Of a DNA stretch of 64,000 nucleotides, positions 1 to 7,618 are shown piece after piece. Source of the stretch: Bacillota bacterium. GTDB taxonomy: Bacteria; Bacillota; Desulfotomaculia; Desulfotomaculales; Ammonificaceae. Numbering within the stretch: the first letter of the stretch is position 1; each line of letters begins with the position of its first letter. The notes below the pieces were generated by a model that was not told the DNA's origin, made no database searches, and saw only the letters and a list, made by a program, of their open reading frames with translations. The stretch is taken from the NCBI GenBank assembly GCA_040755295.1, contig JBFMBK010000009.1:1-64000 (forward strand). Reading direction: 5' to 3'. The position numbers were made by a program, and so were the translations under genes.

Positions 1-1
1 A

Positions 2-691
2 GTACGCTTCTACAGCCTCAATGTGCTTGATTATGCGACGCATCGCGTGGCCGTGAACGTAACTGAGAGTAAGCGCGACGACGTTCTGGCCCAATCGCTC
101 ATGGTAAGTTGGCAACGCCTCGGTATGCCCAGGTACGTGCAGCTTGATAACCAGCAGGCCTTGCGTGGTGCAAATCGTTATCCTAGAAGCTTCGGTCTGG
201 TGATCAGGTGTTGCCTTAACTTAGGCATAACACCGGTATTTATCCCGGTTTCCGAACCGTGGCGCAATCCAGAGATCGAGAAGTTTAACGACGTGTGGGA
301 TAAGACCTTCTTTCGTACCCAGCGCTTCGAGAGTTTGGCGGCGCTTCGTGCCGAGACCATAAGCTTTGAGGCCTTTCACAATCAACATTATCGTTATAGC
401 GTTCTGTCGGGTAAAACCCCGGACGAATCGCTGCAGGCTTCGGGCTGTAGTCTTCGACTCCTGCACGAAACCTTTGTACCGAAGGAGCCACCAACTTCCG
501 GGATGGTCAAGCTGATCCGCTTCATCAGGAGCGATGTGATGCTCGACATCTTTACTGAGCGCTTTCGCCTTGATAGAAGTGTCGTGTATGAATACGTGAC
601 CGCAACTATATATGTCAAAGAACAAGTTCTTATCGTTGACTGCCAGGGCCACGAGGTCACGGTTATCGACTACAAACTACCCTGGATGTAA
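2..691 (+). CDS. DDE integrase-type transposase, 5' end outside window
   Basis: The reading frame is already open at base 2, so the N-terminus lies outside the window. The visible part is an RNase H-fold integrase core of the rve/IS481-like kind: a first Asp in the motif LDYATHR, a second Asp in YVQLDN, and a Glu in PEIEKFN about 43 residues later, which fits a DDE catalytic triad. A C-terminal domain of about 90 residues follows, as in transposases with a Mu-like C-terminal beta domain. Just behind the stop codon a 21-bp sequence occurs twice, which probably belongs to the element end. The exact IS family is not certain. Without the missing N-terminus I cannot tell whether the gene is intact. 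Confidence 0.75.
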   Translation, partial: VRFYSLNVLDYATHRVAVNVTESKRDDVLAQSLMVSWQRLGMPRYVQLDNQQALRGANRYPRSFGLVIRCCLNLGITPVFIPVSEPWRNPEIEKFNDVWDKTFFRTQRFESLAALRAETISFEAFHNQHYRYSVLSGKTPDESLQASGCSLRLLHETFVPKEPPTSGMVKLIRFIRSDVMLDIFTERFRLDRSVVYEYVTATIYVKEQVLIVDCQGHEVTVIDYKLPWM

Positions 692-744
692 ACGATGTGC
701 TGCTACAACTTTGTAGCACTCGAATGTAAACGATGTGCTGCTAC
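686..744. repeat. Two 21-bp direct repeats at transposon end
   Basis: The sequence ATGTAAACGATGTGCTGCTA plus C occurs at 686-706 and again at 724-744, 17 bp apart. The first copy begins inside the last codons of the transposase. Tandem copies at the edge of a DDE element are a common arrangement for transposase binding sites, so this probably marks the right end of the element. The partner end is outside the window. Confidence 0.7.
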
Positions 745-863
745 TTATCAAATACATTTTAGGAAGATTTAGCTGGACCCATCACGCTTTAAGCATTATT
801 AAAAATCGATTTCGCGGACTGTTTCCTCAGGTTACGCCTTAACGGGATGTCAAGGAGGGCATT

Positions 864-1115
864 ATGAACGGCGGTATATACTTGATTGACACCAACGGAC
901 AGCTCATTGAGATGAGGGAGCAGGACTATGACTCGGAATCATTGTTGCAAGAAATGCTTGCTCAGTACCCCAACCTCCTCGCCGGCGACCAGATTGACGC
1001 CGTTTCCCCAAGAAGGTGGCTTTTAGTCTCAAGGGAAGCAAGTATCCCGATGGAAGAGGACGGTGACGGGGATGTCATGGGGACGGTTCTGTTGACAACA
1101 GTCAGCGGACTATGA
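864..1115 (+). pseudogene. Truncated NucS-like/endonuclease-like protein, N-terminal fragment
   Basis: An 83-residue frame starts at ATG 864 behind a good ribosome binding site (CAAGGAGGG). Residues 1-68, with the motifs LIEMREQDYDSE, YPNLLAGDQ and PRRWLLVSRE, resemble the N-terminus of a family of conserved bacterial proteins that continue into a PD-(D/E)XK-type nuclease core; I recall this family but could not check it. Here the similarity stops at the glycine/aspartate-rich residues near 68, exactly where the inverted end of a Y1 transposase element begins (1074). The last 15 residues are read from the element. No continuation is visible behind the element, so the gene appears truncated rather than simply split. 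Confidence 0.5.
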
Positions 1116-1952
1116 TAATATCTTGGCCGAGGTGGTAAAATGCCAAGACATGCCAGGGTGTTATCCAAAACACAAACCTATCACATTATGCTGCGGGGAA
1201 ACAACCGGAAGGATGTTTTTATCGATGATGAAGATAAGGCCAGAATCGTTGCCGTTATTTCGGAGAAACAGGGCGCTGACCGTTTTACGGTCTACGCGTA
1301 TTGCGTGATGGACAATCACCTGCACTTAGTTCTCAGGGAGGGAAAGGATCTTTTATCAAAGACCTTAAAACGTATCGGGACCAGTTACGCCTACTATTTC
1401 AATAAGAAATACAAACGGGTAGGCCATGTATTCCAAGACCGGTACCGGAGCGAAAGCGTTGAGGACGACGCCTATTTACTCGGGGTTATCCGGTACGTTC
1501 ATTTAAATCCGGAGAAAGCAGGCATAGGCAGCGCGGAGACCTACCCATGGAGCAGTTACCATGAATACTTCAAGGAAAACGCAAGCCTGGTCGCGGCAGA
1601 CGAGATATTGAGTATGTTCTCCGATAATAGAGAAAAAGCCGTTGACGATTTTAAGAAGTTTCATCAAGAAGAGCCGGGGGGACTCTTCCTCGATATCAAG
1701 GACAAAAAACGAATTACCGAGGAGAACGTGCAGTTGTTTATAGGTAAATACCTAAAAAAACGCAAGTTGGAAATAAAGGATTTGAAACTGCACGAGAATA
1801 AGACTTACCGGGATGAACTAATAGAATTGCTGCGCAAAGAATTTGACCTGTCATTGAGGCGTATAGCGGATGTGCTGGGAATAAACCGTGAGGTTGTTCG
1901 CAGGGCGGTTTTAAAACGGCTTTAGCGTTGTCAGAGGAACCGTCCCCCTGAC
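1074..1952 (+). mobile_element. Y1 (REP-associated) transposase element with inverted ends
   Basis: The left end at 1074-1099 (GTCATGGGGACGGTTCTGTT then GACAAC) is matched in inverted orientation at 1927-1952; the two 26-bp arms differ at only about four positions. They flank a single Y1 transposase gene. The right side carries a further short direct repeat (CCTGACATT at 1948-1956 and 1958-1966). Single-strand Y1 elements normally make no target duplication, and none is seen. The element lies directly in the end of the truncated gene at 864-1115. Confidence 0.75.
1140..1925 (+). CDS. REP-associated tyrosine (Y1) transposase
   Basis: This 261-residue protein has the IS200-like Y1 HUH fold. 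The His-x-His metal site is in MDNHLHLVL (about residues 57-65) and the likely nucleophilic tyrosine is in VIRYVHLNP (about residue 122), followed by the usual PWSSYHEY motif. Such enzymes cut and rejoin single-stranded DNA at hairpin ends. About 100 extra C-terminal residues end in a helix-turn-helix-like segment (LSLRRIADVLGINREVVRRA), typical of the long Firmicute members. The ATG at 1140 follows a GAGGTGG ribosome binding site. The gene looks intact. Its inverted DNA ends at 1074 and 1952 are the expected substrates. Confidence 0.9.
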   Translation: MPRHARVLSKTQTYHIMLRGNNRKDVFIDDEDKARIVAVISEKQGADRFTVYAYCVMDNHLHLVLREGKDLLSKTLKRIGTSYAYYFNKKYKRVGHVFQDRYRSESVEDDAYLLGVIRYVHLNPEKAGIGSAETYPWSSYHEYFKENASLVAADEILSMFSDNREKAVDDFKKFHQEEPGGLFLDIKDKKRITEENVQLFIGKYLKKRKLEIKDLKLHENKTYRDELIELLRKEFDLSLRRIADVLGINREVVRRAVLKRL

Positions 1953-2016
1953 ATTCCCCTGACATTACTAACAGGACAAGCAAGGGTATGCTTCTTTGTG
2001 GAAAGGCACCGTGATT

Positions 2017-2415
2017 ATGATGACGCCTGAAACGTTCGTAAGGGCCAATTTGGAGAGAATCACCGGGTTGTTGCAGATCTACGGCCAGTGGTTCGGGAGG
2101 CCGTACGACAACATTCACCGCGCGGCTGAAGTCAAATGGGAGAATGACGTGCTTGCAATCCGTTTTAGCGACGGGGAAGAATTGCAGGTGTGGAATCCCT
2201 CGCCGCCGTTGATTAGAGGCCGCGACTTCCTCATCGAGAAGGCCGTCCGCGTCAGATGGTCCTGGAACTTGTACGGTCTGGAAAGAACGCCCGACAACCG
2301 CCGTTATTATGATTACGTTGTTGAGAAAGAATCCGTGCGGGTGAGCACGGATTATGATTATCATCAGTCCACTCAAGCCGATAAGAGCCAGCCGGCCGTT
2401 GTACTGCACGGGTAA
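2017..2415 (+). CDS. Hypothetical protein
   Basis: A protein of about 132 residues that I do not recognise. It has no signal peptide or membrane segment. The middle is rich in aromatic residues (WENDVLAIRFSDG, WNPSPP, WSWNLYG) in alternating patterns that suggest a small beta-rich domain, and the last 25 residues are polar and low in complexity. ATG 2017 was chosen because GAAAGG lies ten bases upstream; TTG 1996 and ATG 2020 are alternatives. It lies just behind the Y1 element and in front of the small membrane-protein set. It could be a passenger or host gene. Confidence 0.45.
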   Translation: MMTPETFVRANLERITGLLQIYGQWFGRPYDNIHRAAEVKWENDVLAIRFSDGEELQVWNPSPPLIRGRDFLIEKAVRVRWSWNLYGLERTPDNRRYYDYVVEKESVRVSTDYDYHQSTQADKSQPAVVLHG

Positions 2416-2734
2416 AGCATTTCCCATTCCCCTTTTTCCTGTCTCTGTAATAGTAAAGCCCTTTATCTGCGGAGTATGTAAACACTTTACCGGCAAGATT
2501 CTAACATTAATTGGATGCCGTTCTTTATATTATTGTCTTGCCTAAAAATTAAAGAGGCGATTGAAAGATACCGATATACTTTACGGGGATCGGGGTATTT
2601 CGATAACCATGTTATAAAAAAGAGGACTCATTCCGTGAAATACCCTGTTATGGAAAGGGGGGGCTAGAAATATAACAATCAAACATATTTTCTGAACGTA
2701 AAAATTTAATTCCTTAGAGTAAGGAGGAAGTTGA
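2416..2734. other. Gene-free stretch, 319 bp
   Basis: This stretch is AT-rich compared with its neighbours. It holds no open frame with coding character on either strand and no hairpin followed by a T-run. It should include the promoter of the three-gene set beginning at 2735, but no clear -35/-10 pair stands out. The ribosome binding site AAGGAGGAAG for that set is at its end. Confidence 0.5.
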
Positions 2735-3061
2735 GTGGATCTTTTAAACTATAAGGAAAGTTTTCTTAACCCGCTTTTAAAGGAACTGGTAGCCCTAATC
2801 TACCTCTGTGCGACCTTAGTTTTTCTGGTGGCCAGAACTAGGTTAGGCGGCGAACTCCAGAAAATCACGGGATTACTAGCAACAACCAGTTTATTTGGTA
2901 CACTCGCGCTGGCCTTCCGATGGAGAGGGGATAAGCTGGTCGCCTGGAAGTGGGGCGAAAGCTTATTATTCCTGCTGTTCGCTATAGTAGCATTAATCAT
3001 AGCAATTAGAGTCTCTACACGGCTGAAGGAAGCTACAAGAATCTTCAGGGGGGGTATCTAA
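2735..3061 (+). CDS. Small membrane protein, paralogue A of a three-gene set
   Basis: A 108-residue protein with a GTG start placed behind a strong AAGGAGG site. Three hydrophobic helices can be seen (about residues 16-34, 47-65 and 75-95), separated by short charged loops, with a basic C-terminal tail. No signal peptide or catalytic motif is evident. It shares a pattern with the next gene: an N-terminal S-F-x-NPLLK motif, then ATL-x-F, then a GG-x2-x-K segment before helix 2, and a conserved Phe-Arg pair behind helix 2. The stop codon overlaps the next start (TAATG), so the two are probably translated together. I do not recognise the family; a structural or pore-like role is only a guess. 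Confidence 0.7.
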   Translation: MDLLNYKESFLNPLLKELVALIYLCATLVFLVARTRLGGELQKITGLLATTSLFGTLALAFRWRGDKLVAWKWGESLLFLLFAIVALIIAIRVSTRLKEATRIFRGGI

Positions 3062-3372
3062 TGTTCAATTACGATATCAGTTTCTTCAACCCTTTACTTA
3101 AGATCATCATTGCCGCATGTTTCTTTATAGCAACTCTTATGTTTTATAAAGCCAAGGGCGATTTCGGCGGTCAGGTCGGCAAATTTGTCAATTTGGTCTC
3201 CATAGGGGTGCTCTTGTCCGCATTGGGCGCATTCTTCAGGTATTTCGGGCATGGAACACAGTTTGGTTTTAACGAAGCTTTCTCGCTGAAATGGTTCGAA
3301 AGCTTATCATACACAATCGGATCAATTCTGATCCTGCTTGCAGGCATAAAACTTCTGAAGTTCGGAAAGTAG
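3061..3372 (+). CDS. Small membrane protein, paralogue B of a three-gene set
   Basis: A 103-residue protein with the same plan as its upstream neighbour: the motif SFFNPLLK at residues 7-14, a first helix with ATLMFY, a loop with FGGQVGK, a second helix ending in a Phe-Arg pair, and a third helix near the C-terminus ending in basic residues. The start codon shares one base with the preceding stop. The two proteins probably arose by tandem duplication and may form a hetero-oligomer in the membrane. The family is unknown to me. Membrane topology is predicted by eye only. Confidence 0.7.
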   Translation: MFNYDISFFNPLLKIIIAACFFIATLMFYKAKGDFGGQVGKFVNLVSIGVLLSALGAFFRYFGHGTQFGFNEAFSLKWFESLSYTIGSILILLAGIKLLKFGK

Positions 3373-3388
3373 AAAGGAGTGCGGTTCT

Positions 3389-3616
3389 ATGGCAAGCTCA
3401 ATGGCCCAGCAAATTGAAGCAATTCTGGCACCCGCAATAGGCCCGACAATAGCCAAAGGAGCAATTATATTCTTATGTAATAGACTAGGCATCAAACCTG
3501 ATCAGATCGATGCGCAGAACTTGCCAAAGATCGCTGAAGATCTCAAAATCGCTCTTAAAATGTTCGGAGGAGAGAAAATGGCAGCAAGTCTAGCCGATAA
3601 AATAAGGAGATTGTAG
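3389..3616 (+). CDS. Small soluble protein, third gene of the set
   Basis: A 75-residue, mostly helical protein starting at ATG 3389 behind AGAAAGGAG, 16 bp after paralogue B. It has an amphipathic N-terminal half (residues 5-33, with PAIGPTIAKGA), a central acidic turn (residues 34-50), and a basic end (LADKIRRL). It lacks a signal peptide. A strong terminator follows, so it closes the unit of three. It may be a cytosolic partner of the two membrane proteins. I do not recognise the family. Confidence 0.65.
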   Translation: MASSMAQQIEAILAPAIGPTIAKGAIIFLCNRLGIKPDQIDAQNLPKIAEDLKIALKMFGGEKMAASLADKIRRL

Positions 3617-3636
3617 TAAGCAACTCAGTAAAAAGA

Positions 3637-3669
3637 GGGCTGGCTACTTTAGAGCCAGTCCCTTTTTCT
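3637..3669 (+). terminator. Rho-independent terminator of the three-gene set
   Basis: GGGCTGGCT (3637-3645) pairs with AGCCAGTCC (3653-3661) through one G-U pair, giving a nine-pair stem with a seven-base loop. It is followed by CTTTTTCTC. It lies 20 bp behind the stop codon at 3616. Confidence 0.85.
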
Positions 3670-3747
3670 CTATTCCCGGCATGGAGATAACTTTAGGTGA
3701 AAGTTCCGAACGGGAGTTGACAGCGCCCACCGTTAGCTTAAGGTCTG

Positions 3748-3840
3748 ATGGATAACCATGTACACCTGGTTGTCGGCGAAGGCGACAATATAATAACCAA
3801 GGTAATGCAAGGAATAAACACAAGCTATGCTTACTATGAG
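3748..3840 (+). pseudogene. Remnant of a Y1 transposase
   Basis: Reading from ATG 3748 gives MDNHVHLVVGEGDNIITKV and then an INTSYAYYE motif. This matches the HUH region of Y1 transposases such as the intact copy at 1140-1925 (MDNHLHLVLREG ... SYAYYF). Neither the N-terminal third nor the part with the catalytic tyrosine is present. Directly behind it, TGTCATGGGGATGGCAGACC (3841-3860) resembles the left inverted end of the intact element. This is a deleted copy, not a gene. Confidence 0.75.
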
Positions 3841-3945
3841 TGTCATGGGGATGGCAGACCGTGTGATAAATCAATCAGCTAACCCGCTGTAGTAGTCCCC
3901 ATTCCTGTCTAGACGTCAAAACAAGTCCCTTTGAATAATGGTAAC

Positions 3946-3976
3946 AGTAAAACCGGTGCCTATGTCAGGACCGGTT
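3946..3976 (-). terminator. Terminator of the minus-strand ABC operon
   Basis: AACCGGT (3951-3957) pairs with ACCGGTT (3970-3976). Read on the minus strand, the stem is followed by TTTTACTG. It lies about 40 bp behind the stop codon of the TetR gene, the last gene of the operon. On the plus strand a pyrimidine-rich CTCTTCTTTCC follows, but no plus-strand gene needs it. Confidence 0.6.
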
Positions 3977-4015
3977 CTCTTCTTTCCCTCAGTCTCCTGT
4001 CCCTTGTCACGCCTC

Positions 4016-4642
4016 TTACTCTGCAGCGCGGCTTGGGCGGTCGTCAATGATGCCGGACATGAAAAGCCCGATCAGTTGTTTAACCGTATCTTCAAAGGAC
4101 AGGTTGTTGCTCAATATAAATTCGGGATTCACCACCGCCTGTACGGAAGCCAAGAAAGCCGCCCCCACGATCCTGGGGTCTATTTCCCGCAGACCTTTTC
4201 CCTCGTATTTTCCCGCCAGCAACTCTACGACATTCCGCTGGATCTTTTCCGCCCGGAAACGCTCAATCTTCTTCCACAACTCCGGGTAGTGACGCCTGAG
4301 GTCATCCAGTACCAGCGGGTTCAACATGGAGCGGCCGTGTTGAACGACCAGACTGATCACCCCGGAGAATATATCGGCCGGTCTTTCAGAGGAACTGATT
4401 GTCTGTTCGATTTTACCGGTCATTTGATTCATGAATCTTTCCAACAGGACTTCCACGATCTCGTCCTTGCTCCGAAAGTGACGGTAAATGGTCCTTTTGC
4501 TTACTCCTGCATGGGCGGCCAACTCGTCCACGGTAACCCGGTAAAAACCCCTGGTGCGGGACAGTTCCGCCAGGGCCGTGATAATCTGTTCCTTCTTATT
4601 CAAAAACGTAACACCACCTTGTTGAACGCGGTGAATACTCAC
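4016..4642 (-). CDS. TetR-family regulator of the ABC exporter operon
   Basis: A 208-residue one-domain-plus-ligand-domain repressor. The N-terminal TetR helix-turn-helix is clear (about residues 19-65: ITALAELSRTRGF, then VDELAAHAGVSKRTIYRHF with SKDEI). The C-terminal part is helical and variable, as expected for a drug- or metabolite-sensing domain. It is the last gene of the operon and its GTG start overlaps the permease stop by four bases; TTG 4603 behind AAGGTGGTG is an alternative start. The layout resembles the CecR/YbhGFSR system of enterobacteria. It probably represses its own operon, perhaps at the palindrome 8717-8747 (inference). Confidence 0.85.
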   Translation of the reverse strand: MSIHRVQQGGVTFLNKKEQIITALAELSRTRGFYRVTVDELAAHAGVSKRTIYRHFRSKDEIVEVLLERFMNQMTGKIEQTISSSERPADIFSGVISLVVQHGRSMLNPLVLDDLRRHYPELWKKIERFRAEKIQRNVVELLAGKYEGKGLREIDPRIVGAAFLASVQAVVNPEFILSNNLSFEDTVKQLIGLFMSGIIDDRPSRAAE

Positions 4643-5751
4643 GCAATCCTCTTCTTAAATTTCAATATACTCAGGGTCAGCAGCACCAGCGAGAATACCA
4701 GCAGCGAGGCGACCTGCCCCACCAGGTAGGGAAATCCAATGCCTTTCAGCACTATGCCCCTGATTATATCCAGATAGTAAGTCAGGGGAATAAGGTTGCC
4801 GAGATAGTATATGATTTGCGGCATGGCGTCCCGGGGGAACAGGAACCCGGAAAGCATTATGCTGGGCAGAAAGACAAAGAAGGACATCTGGAATGCCTGC
4901 ATCTGGGTTTTGGCGACGTTGGAAATCAGGATCCCCAGCCCCAGTGAGGCGGTGATAAAAAACAGGGTCAGCAGGTACAACTCCAGCAAGCTTCCCCGGA
5001 TGGGCACGTGAAACACGATTACCCCCACCAGCAGCGCCACGGTGATTTGCAGGTATCCCAGGGCTATATAAGGCAGGATCTTGCCGATCATCAGCTCGTA
5101 GGGTCTGACCGGGGTTACGATGAGCTGTTCCAGGGTACCCCTTTCCCGCTCCCGCACGATGCCCATGGAAGTCATCATTACCATGGTCATGGTGACGATG
5201 ATCCCTAAAATGGCCGGCACCATGTAATAAGCGGTGATGCCGTCCGGGTTGTACCACGGCCGTACCCTGACGTCATAAGGAGGACCGGCGATGGCTTTCT
5301 TTTGGGCCAGGATCTCCTGGGACTTGATTAAACCGATGGAGTTGGCGACGGCTATGGCCTGGTTGGCCACCATGTTGTCGCTGGCGTCCACAATTACCTG
5401 CACCTGGGCGGGGGCGCCCCGTTTGATACTGCGCGCGAAGTCAGGCGGGAATACGATCCCCACCTTGGCCTTCCCGCTGTCGATGGTCCCGTTCACTTCG
5501 TCGTAGCTTCCCGCTGCGGACGTGATGTCAAAGTACCCCGAGGCGCTGAAGGAATTCAGCAAATCCCGGCTTTCGGGTGAAAGCGACTGGTCGAAGACCA
5601 CCGTAGGAATATGCCTCACCTCGGTCTGAATGGCGTACCCGAAAAGCAACAACTGCACCAGCGGAAGCATGAAGACTAACCCCAGGGTCATCCGGTCCCG
5701 GCGCATTTGAAGGAATTCCTTGTAAAGGATGGCCAGTATCCTGCTCATCAA
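4639..5751 (-). CDS. ABC-2 type exporter permease (YbhR/YhiI-like)
   Basis: A 370-residue integral membrane protein of the ABC-2 family. An N-terminal membrane helix (about residues 22-40, GLVFMLPLVQLLLFGYAI) is followed by an extracellular domain of about 130 residues, then five membrane helices between about 175 and 365 with the family motif RERERGTLEQL before them. Related systems use two permeases (YbhS and YbhR); only one is encoded here, so it probably works as a homodimer. It is downstream of two ATPase genes and a membrane fusion protein. The substrate cannot be read from the sequence; toxic amphiphiles or drugs are typical. Confidence 0.88.
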   Translation of the reverse strand: MMSRILAILYKEFLQMRRDRMTLGLVFMLPLVQLLLFGYAIQTEVRHIPTVVFDQSLSPESRDLLNSFSASGYFDITSAAGSYDEVNGTIDSGKAKVGIVFPPDFARSIKRGAPAQVQVIVDASDNMVANQAIAVANSIGLIKSQEILAQKKAIAGPPYDVRVRPWYNPDGITAYYMVPAILGIIVTMTMVMMTSMGIVRERERGTLEQLIVTPVRPYELMIGKILPYIALGYLQITVALLVGVIVFHVPIRGSLLELYLLTLFFITASLGLGILISNVAKTQMQAFQMSFFVFLPSIMLSGFLFPRDAMPQIIYYLGNLIPLTYYLDIIRGIVLKGIGFPYLVGQVASLLVFSLVLLTLSILKFKKRIA

Positions 5752-5776
5752 CCCGCACCTTCCTTTTTGAGTCGAG

Positions 5777-6694
5777 TCACGAATCCGCCGCCGACTTCCG
5801 CCGGGCGAGAGCGATGAATACGTCCTCCAGCGAGGGTGTGACGGGCCGGGGTTCGGCCCCGGTGAATTCCATCAGTGACGGCCGGCGGGATTCGCTTTCC
5901 AGCAGCACGTGCAGCAGCGGCCCGTGCACGGTGCACTCTTGAACATAGGGCAGTCTTTCGATGTCGTTAATCCGGTCCATGGCATCGGAAAGTTCCAGTT
6001 CCACCAGGTGCCCGCCGATAACGTTTTTCTTCAGGTTGTCGGGAGTATCCACGCCCATCAGCCGTCCTGAAGAAATAAAGGCTATCTTGTCACAGTACTC
6101 GGCCTCGTCCATGAAATGGGTGGTCACCATCACCGTGGTACCCGCGGCGGCCATCCGCTGGATAATGTTGAAAAACATCCGCCGGCTGGTGGGACTGACC
6201 CCGCTGGTGGGTTCGTCCAAGAATACGATGGCGGGCCGGGAAATAATGGCGCACCCCAGGGCCAGCCGTTGCTTCCACCCGCCGCTGAGGTTGGCCGCCA
6301 GCTCGTGCTCGCGTCCGGTCAGCCCGGCCATGGCCGTCATTTCCCGCACCCGGTCTTTGCACTCCCGGCGCGGCACGCTGTAGAGGCCGGCGTAAAAATT
6401 CAGGTTTTCTTCCACGGTCAGGTCCTCGTAGAGGCTGAACTTCTGGGACATGTAGCCGATCCTTTTTTTTATTTCCTCGGTTTCCCGCACCAGGTCGTGT
6501 CCCAGCACGGTCCCCGTACCGGAGGTGGGCTCAAGGATGCCGCACAGCATCCGGATCGCGGTGGACTTACCGGCGCCGTTGGGTCCGATAAAACCGTATA
6601 TTTCCCCCGGCCTGATATTCAACGTTAACCGGTCCACGGCGATAAAACTGCCGAAAGCCCTTGTCAGTTCACTGGCAGTCACCGCGTACTCCAT
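5777..6694 (-). CDS. ABC transporter ATPase, second of two
   Basis: A 305-residue nucleotide-binding protein. Walker A is GPNGAGKST (residues 38-46), the signature is LSGGWKQRLALG (about 136-147), and Walker B with the catalytic Glu is IVFLDEPTSGVSP. The switch His is in MVTTHFMDEAEYCD. A C-terminal extension of about 80 residues is typical of DrrA/CcmA-type exporters. Its ATG shares bases with the stop of the upstream ATPase (TGATG). In the enterobacterial YbhF the two ATPase units are fused in one chain; here they are separate genes. Confidence 0.9.
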   Translation of the reverse strand: MEYAVTASELTRAFGSFIAVDRLTLNIRPGEIYGFIGPNGAGKSTAIRMLCGILEPTSGTGTVLGHDLVRETEEIKKRIGYMSQKFSLYEDLTVEENLNFYAGLYSVPRRECKDRVREMTAMAGLTGREHELAANLSGGWKQRLALGCAIISRPAIVFLDEPTSGVSPTSRRMFFNIIQRMAAAGTTVMVTTHFMDEAEYCDKIAFISSGRLMGVDTPDNLKKNVIGGHLVELELSDAMDRINDIERLPYVQECTVHGPLLHVLLESESRRPSLMEFTGAEPRPVTPSLEDVFIALARRKSAADS

Positions 6695-7602
6695 CAGACC
6701 ACCTCCTTTTCAGCAAGGGAGATGAAGACGTCTTCCATGGTGGGGGGTATTTCCCGGATGATCGCGCCGGGGGCGTTTTTGTCGGCCAGGCGGCGCTCCA
6801 CGGCCTGCCGGCCGGCCGCCACGTCATCCACCACCACGCGGTACTTATCCCCATAAAAGGAGTAGTCCAGCGTTTCGGCCAGGCCGCGGAACATTTCCGG
6901 GTCCCGGACATCCACCCGCACTTCCAGCACGCGGGACCGGAAGCTTTTTTTCAGGCCGGCAGGCGAGTCCACCGCCGTCACCCGGCCCCGGTCCATAAAG
7001 GCCACCACGCCGCACAGTTCCGCCTCGTCCATGTAGGGGGTGGAAACCAGGATGGTCATACCCTCCCGGTTCAGGCGGTACAGGATCTTCCAGAATTCCT
7101 TGCGGAACTCGGGGTCCACGCCGTAAGTGGGCTCATCCAGCACCAGGAGGGCCGGCCTGGTCACCAAGGAGCAGGTAAGCGCCAGCTTTTGTCTCATCCC
7201 ACCGGACAGGTTGTCGGCAAACCGGTTCTTGAAATCAATCAGGCCGGTCAGTGCCAGTATTTCATCCGCCCTACGGGCGATTGTTTGCCGGTCCAGGCAG
7301 TACATGGAGCCGAAGAAGTTGATGTTCTCCATCACTGTCAGGTCTCCGTAAAGGCTGAACCGCTGGGGCATGTAACCCAGGTTTTCCCGGGCCCGCTCCA
7401 ATTTGCCCGGCGTCTCGCCCATCAGCCTGACCTCCCCGGCGTCGGGGACCACAAGCCCGCACACCATGCGCATCAGGGTGGTCTTGCCCGCGCCGTCGGG
7501 ACCCACCAGACCGAAAATATCCTGTTTTCCCACGTGGATATTCACTTCGTTAACCGCCTGGACGGCGCCGAAGGACTTAGTGAGCTTTACCGCCTTAATC
7601 AT
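6694..7602 (-). CDS. ABC transporter ATPase, first of two
   Basis: A 302-residue ABC ATPase. Walker A is GPDGAGKTT (residues 34-42), the signature [11 protein letters not shown], and Walker [14 protein letters not shown]. At the usual switch-histidine position it reads [12 protein letters not shown], so Pro/Tyr replaces the His; this suggests that one ATP site of the pair is degenerate. Together with the next ATPase it corresponds to the two halves of YbhF and probably forms an asymmetric heterodimer on the permease. It lies 16 bp behind the membrane fusion protein gene and overlaps the next start. Confidence 0.9.
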   Translation of the reverse strand: MIKAVKLTKSFGAVQAVNEVNIHVGKQDIFGLVGPDGAGKTTLMRMVCGLVVPDAGEVRLMGETPGKLERARENLGYMPQRFSLYGDLTVMENINFFGSMYCLDRQTIARRADEILALTGLIDFKNRFADNLSGGMRQKLALTCSLVTRPALLVLDEPTYGVDPEFRKEFWKILYRLNREGMTILVSTPYMDEAELCGVVAFMDRGRVTAVDSPAGLKKSFRSRVLEVRVDVRDPEMFRGLAETLDYSFYGDKYRVVVDDVAAGRQAVERRLADKNAPGAIIREIPPTMEDVFISLAEKEVV

Positions 7603-7618
7603 GATACTCCCCCGACTG

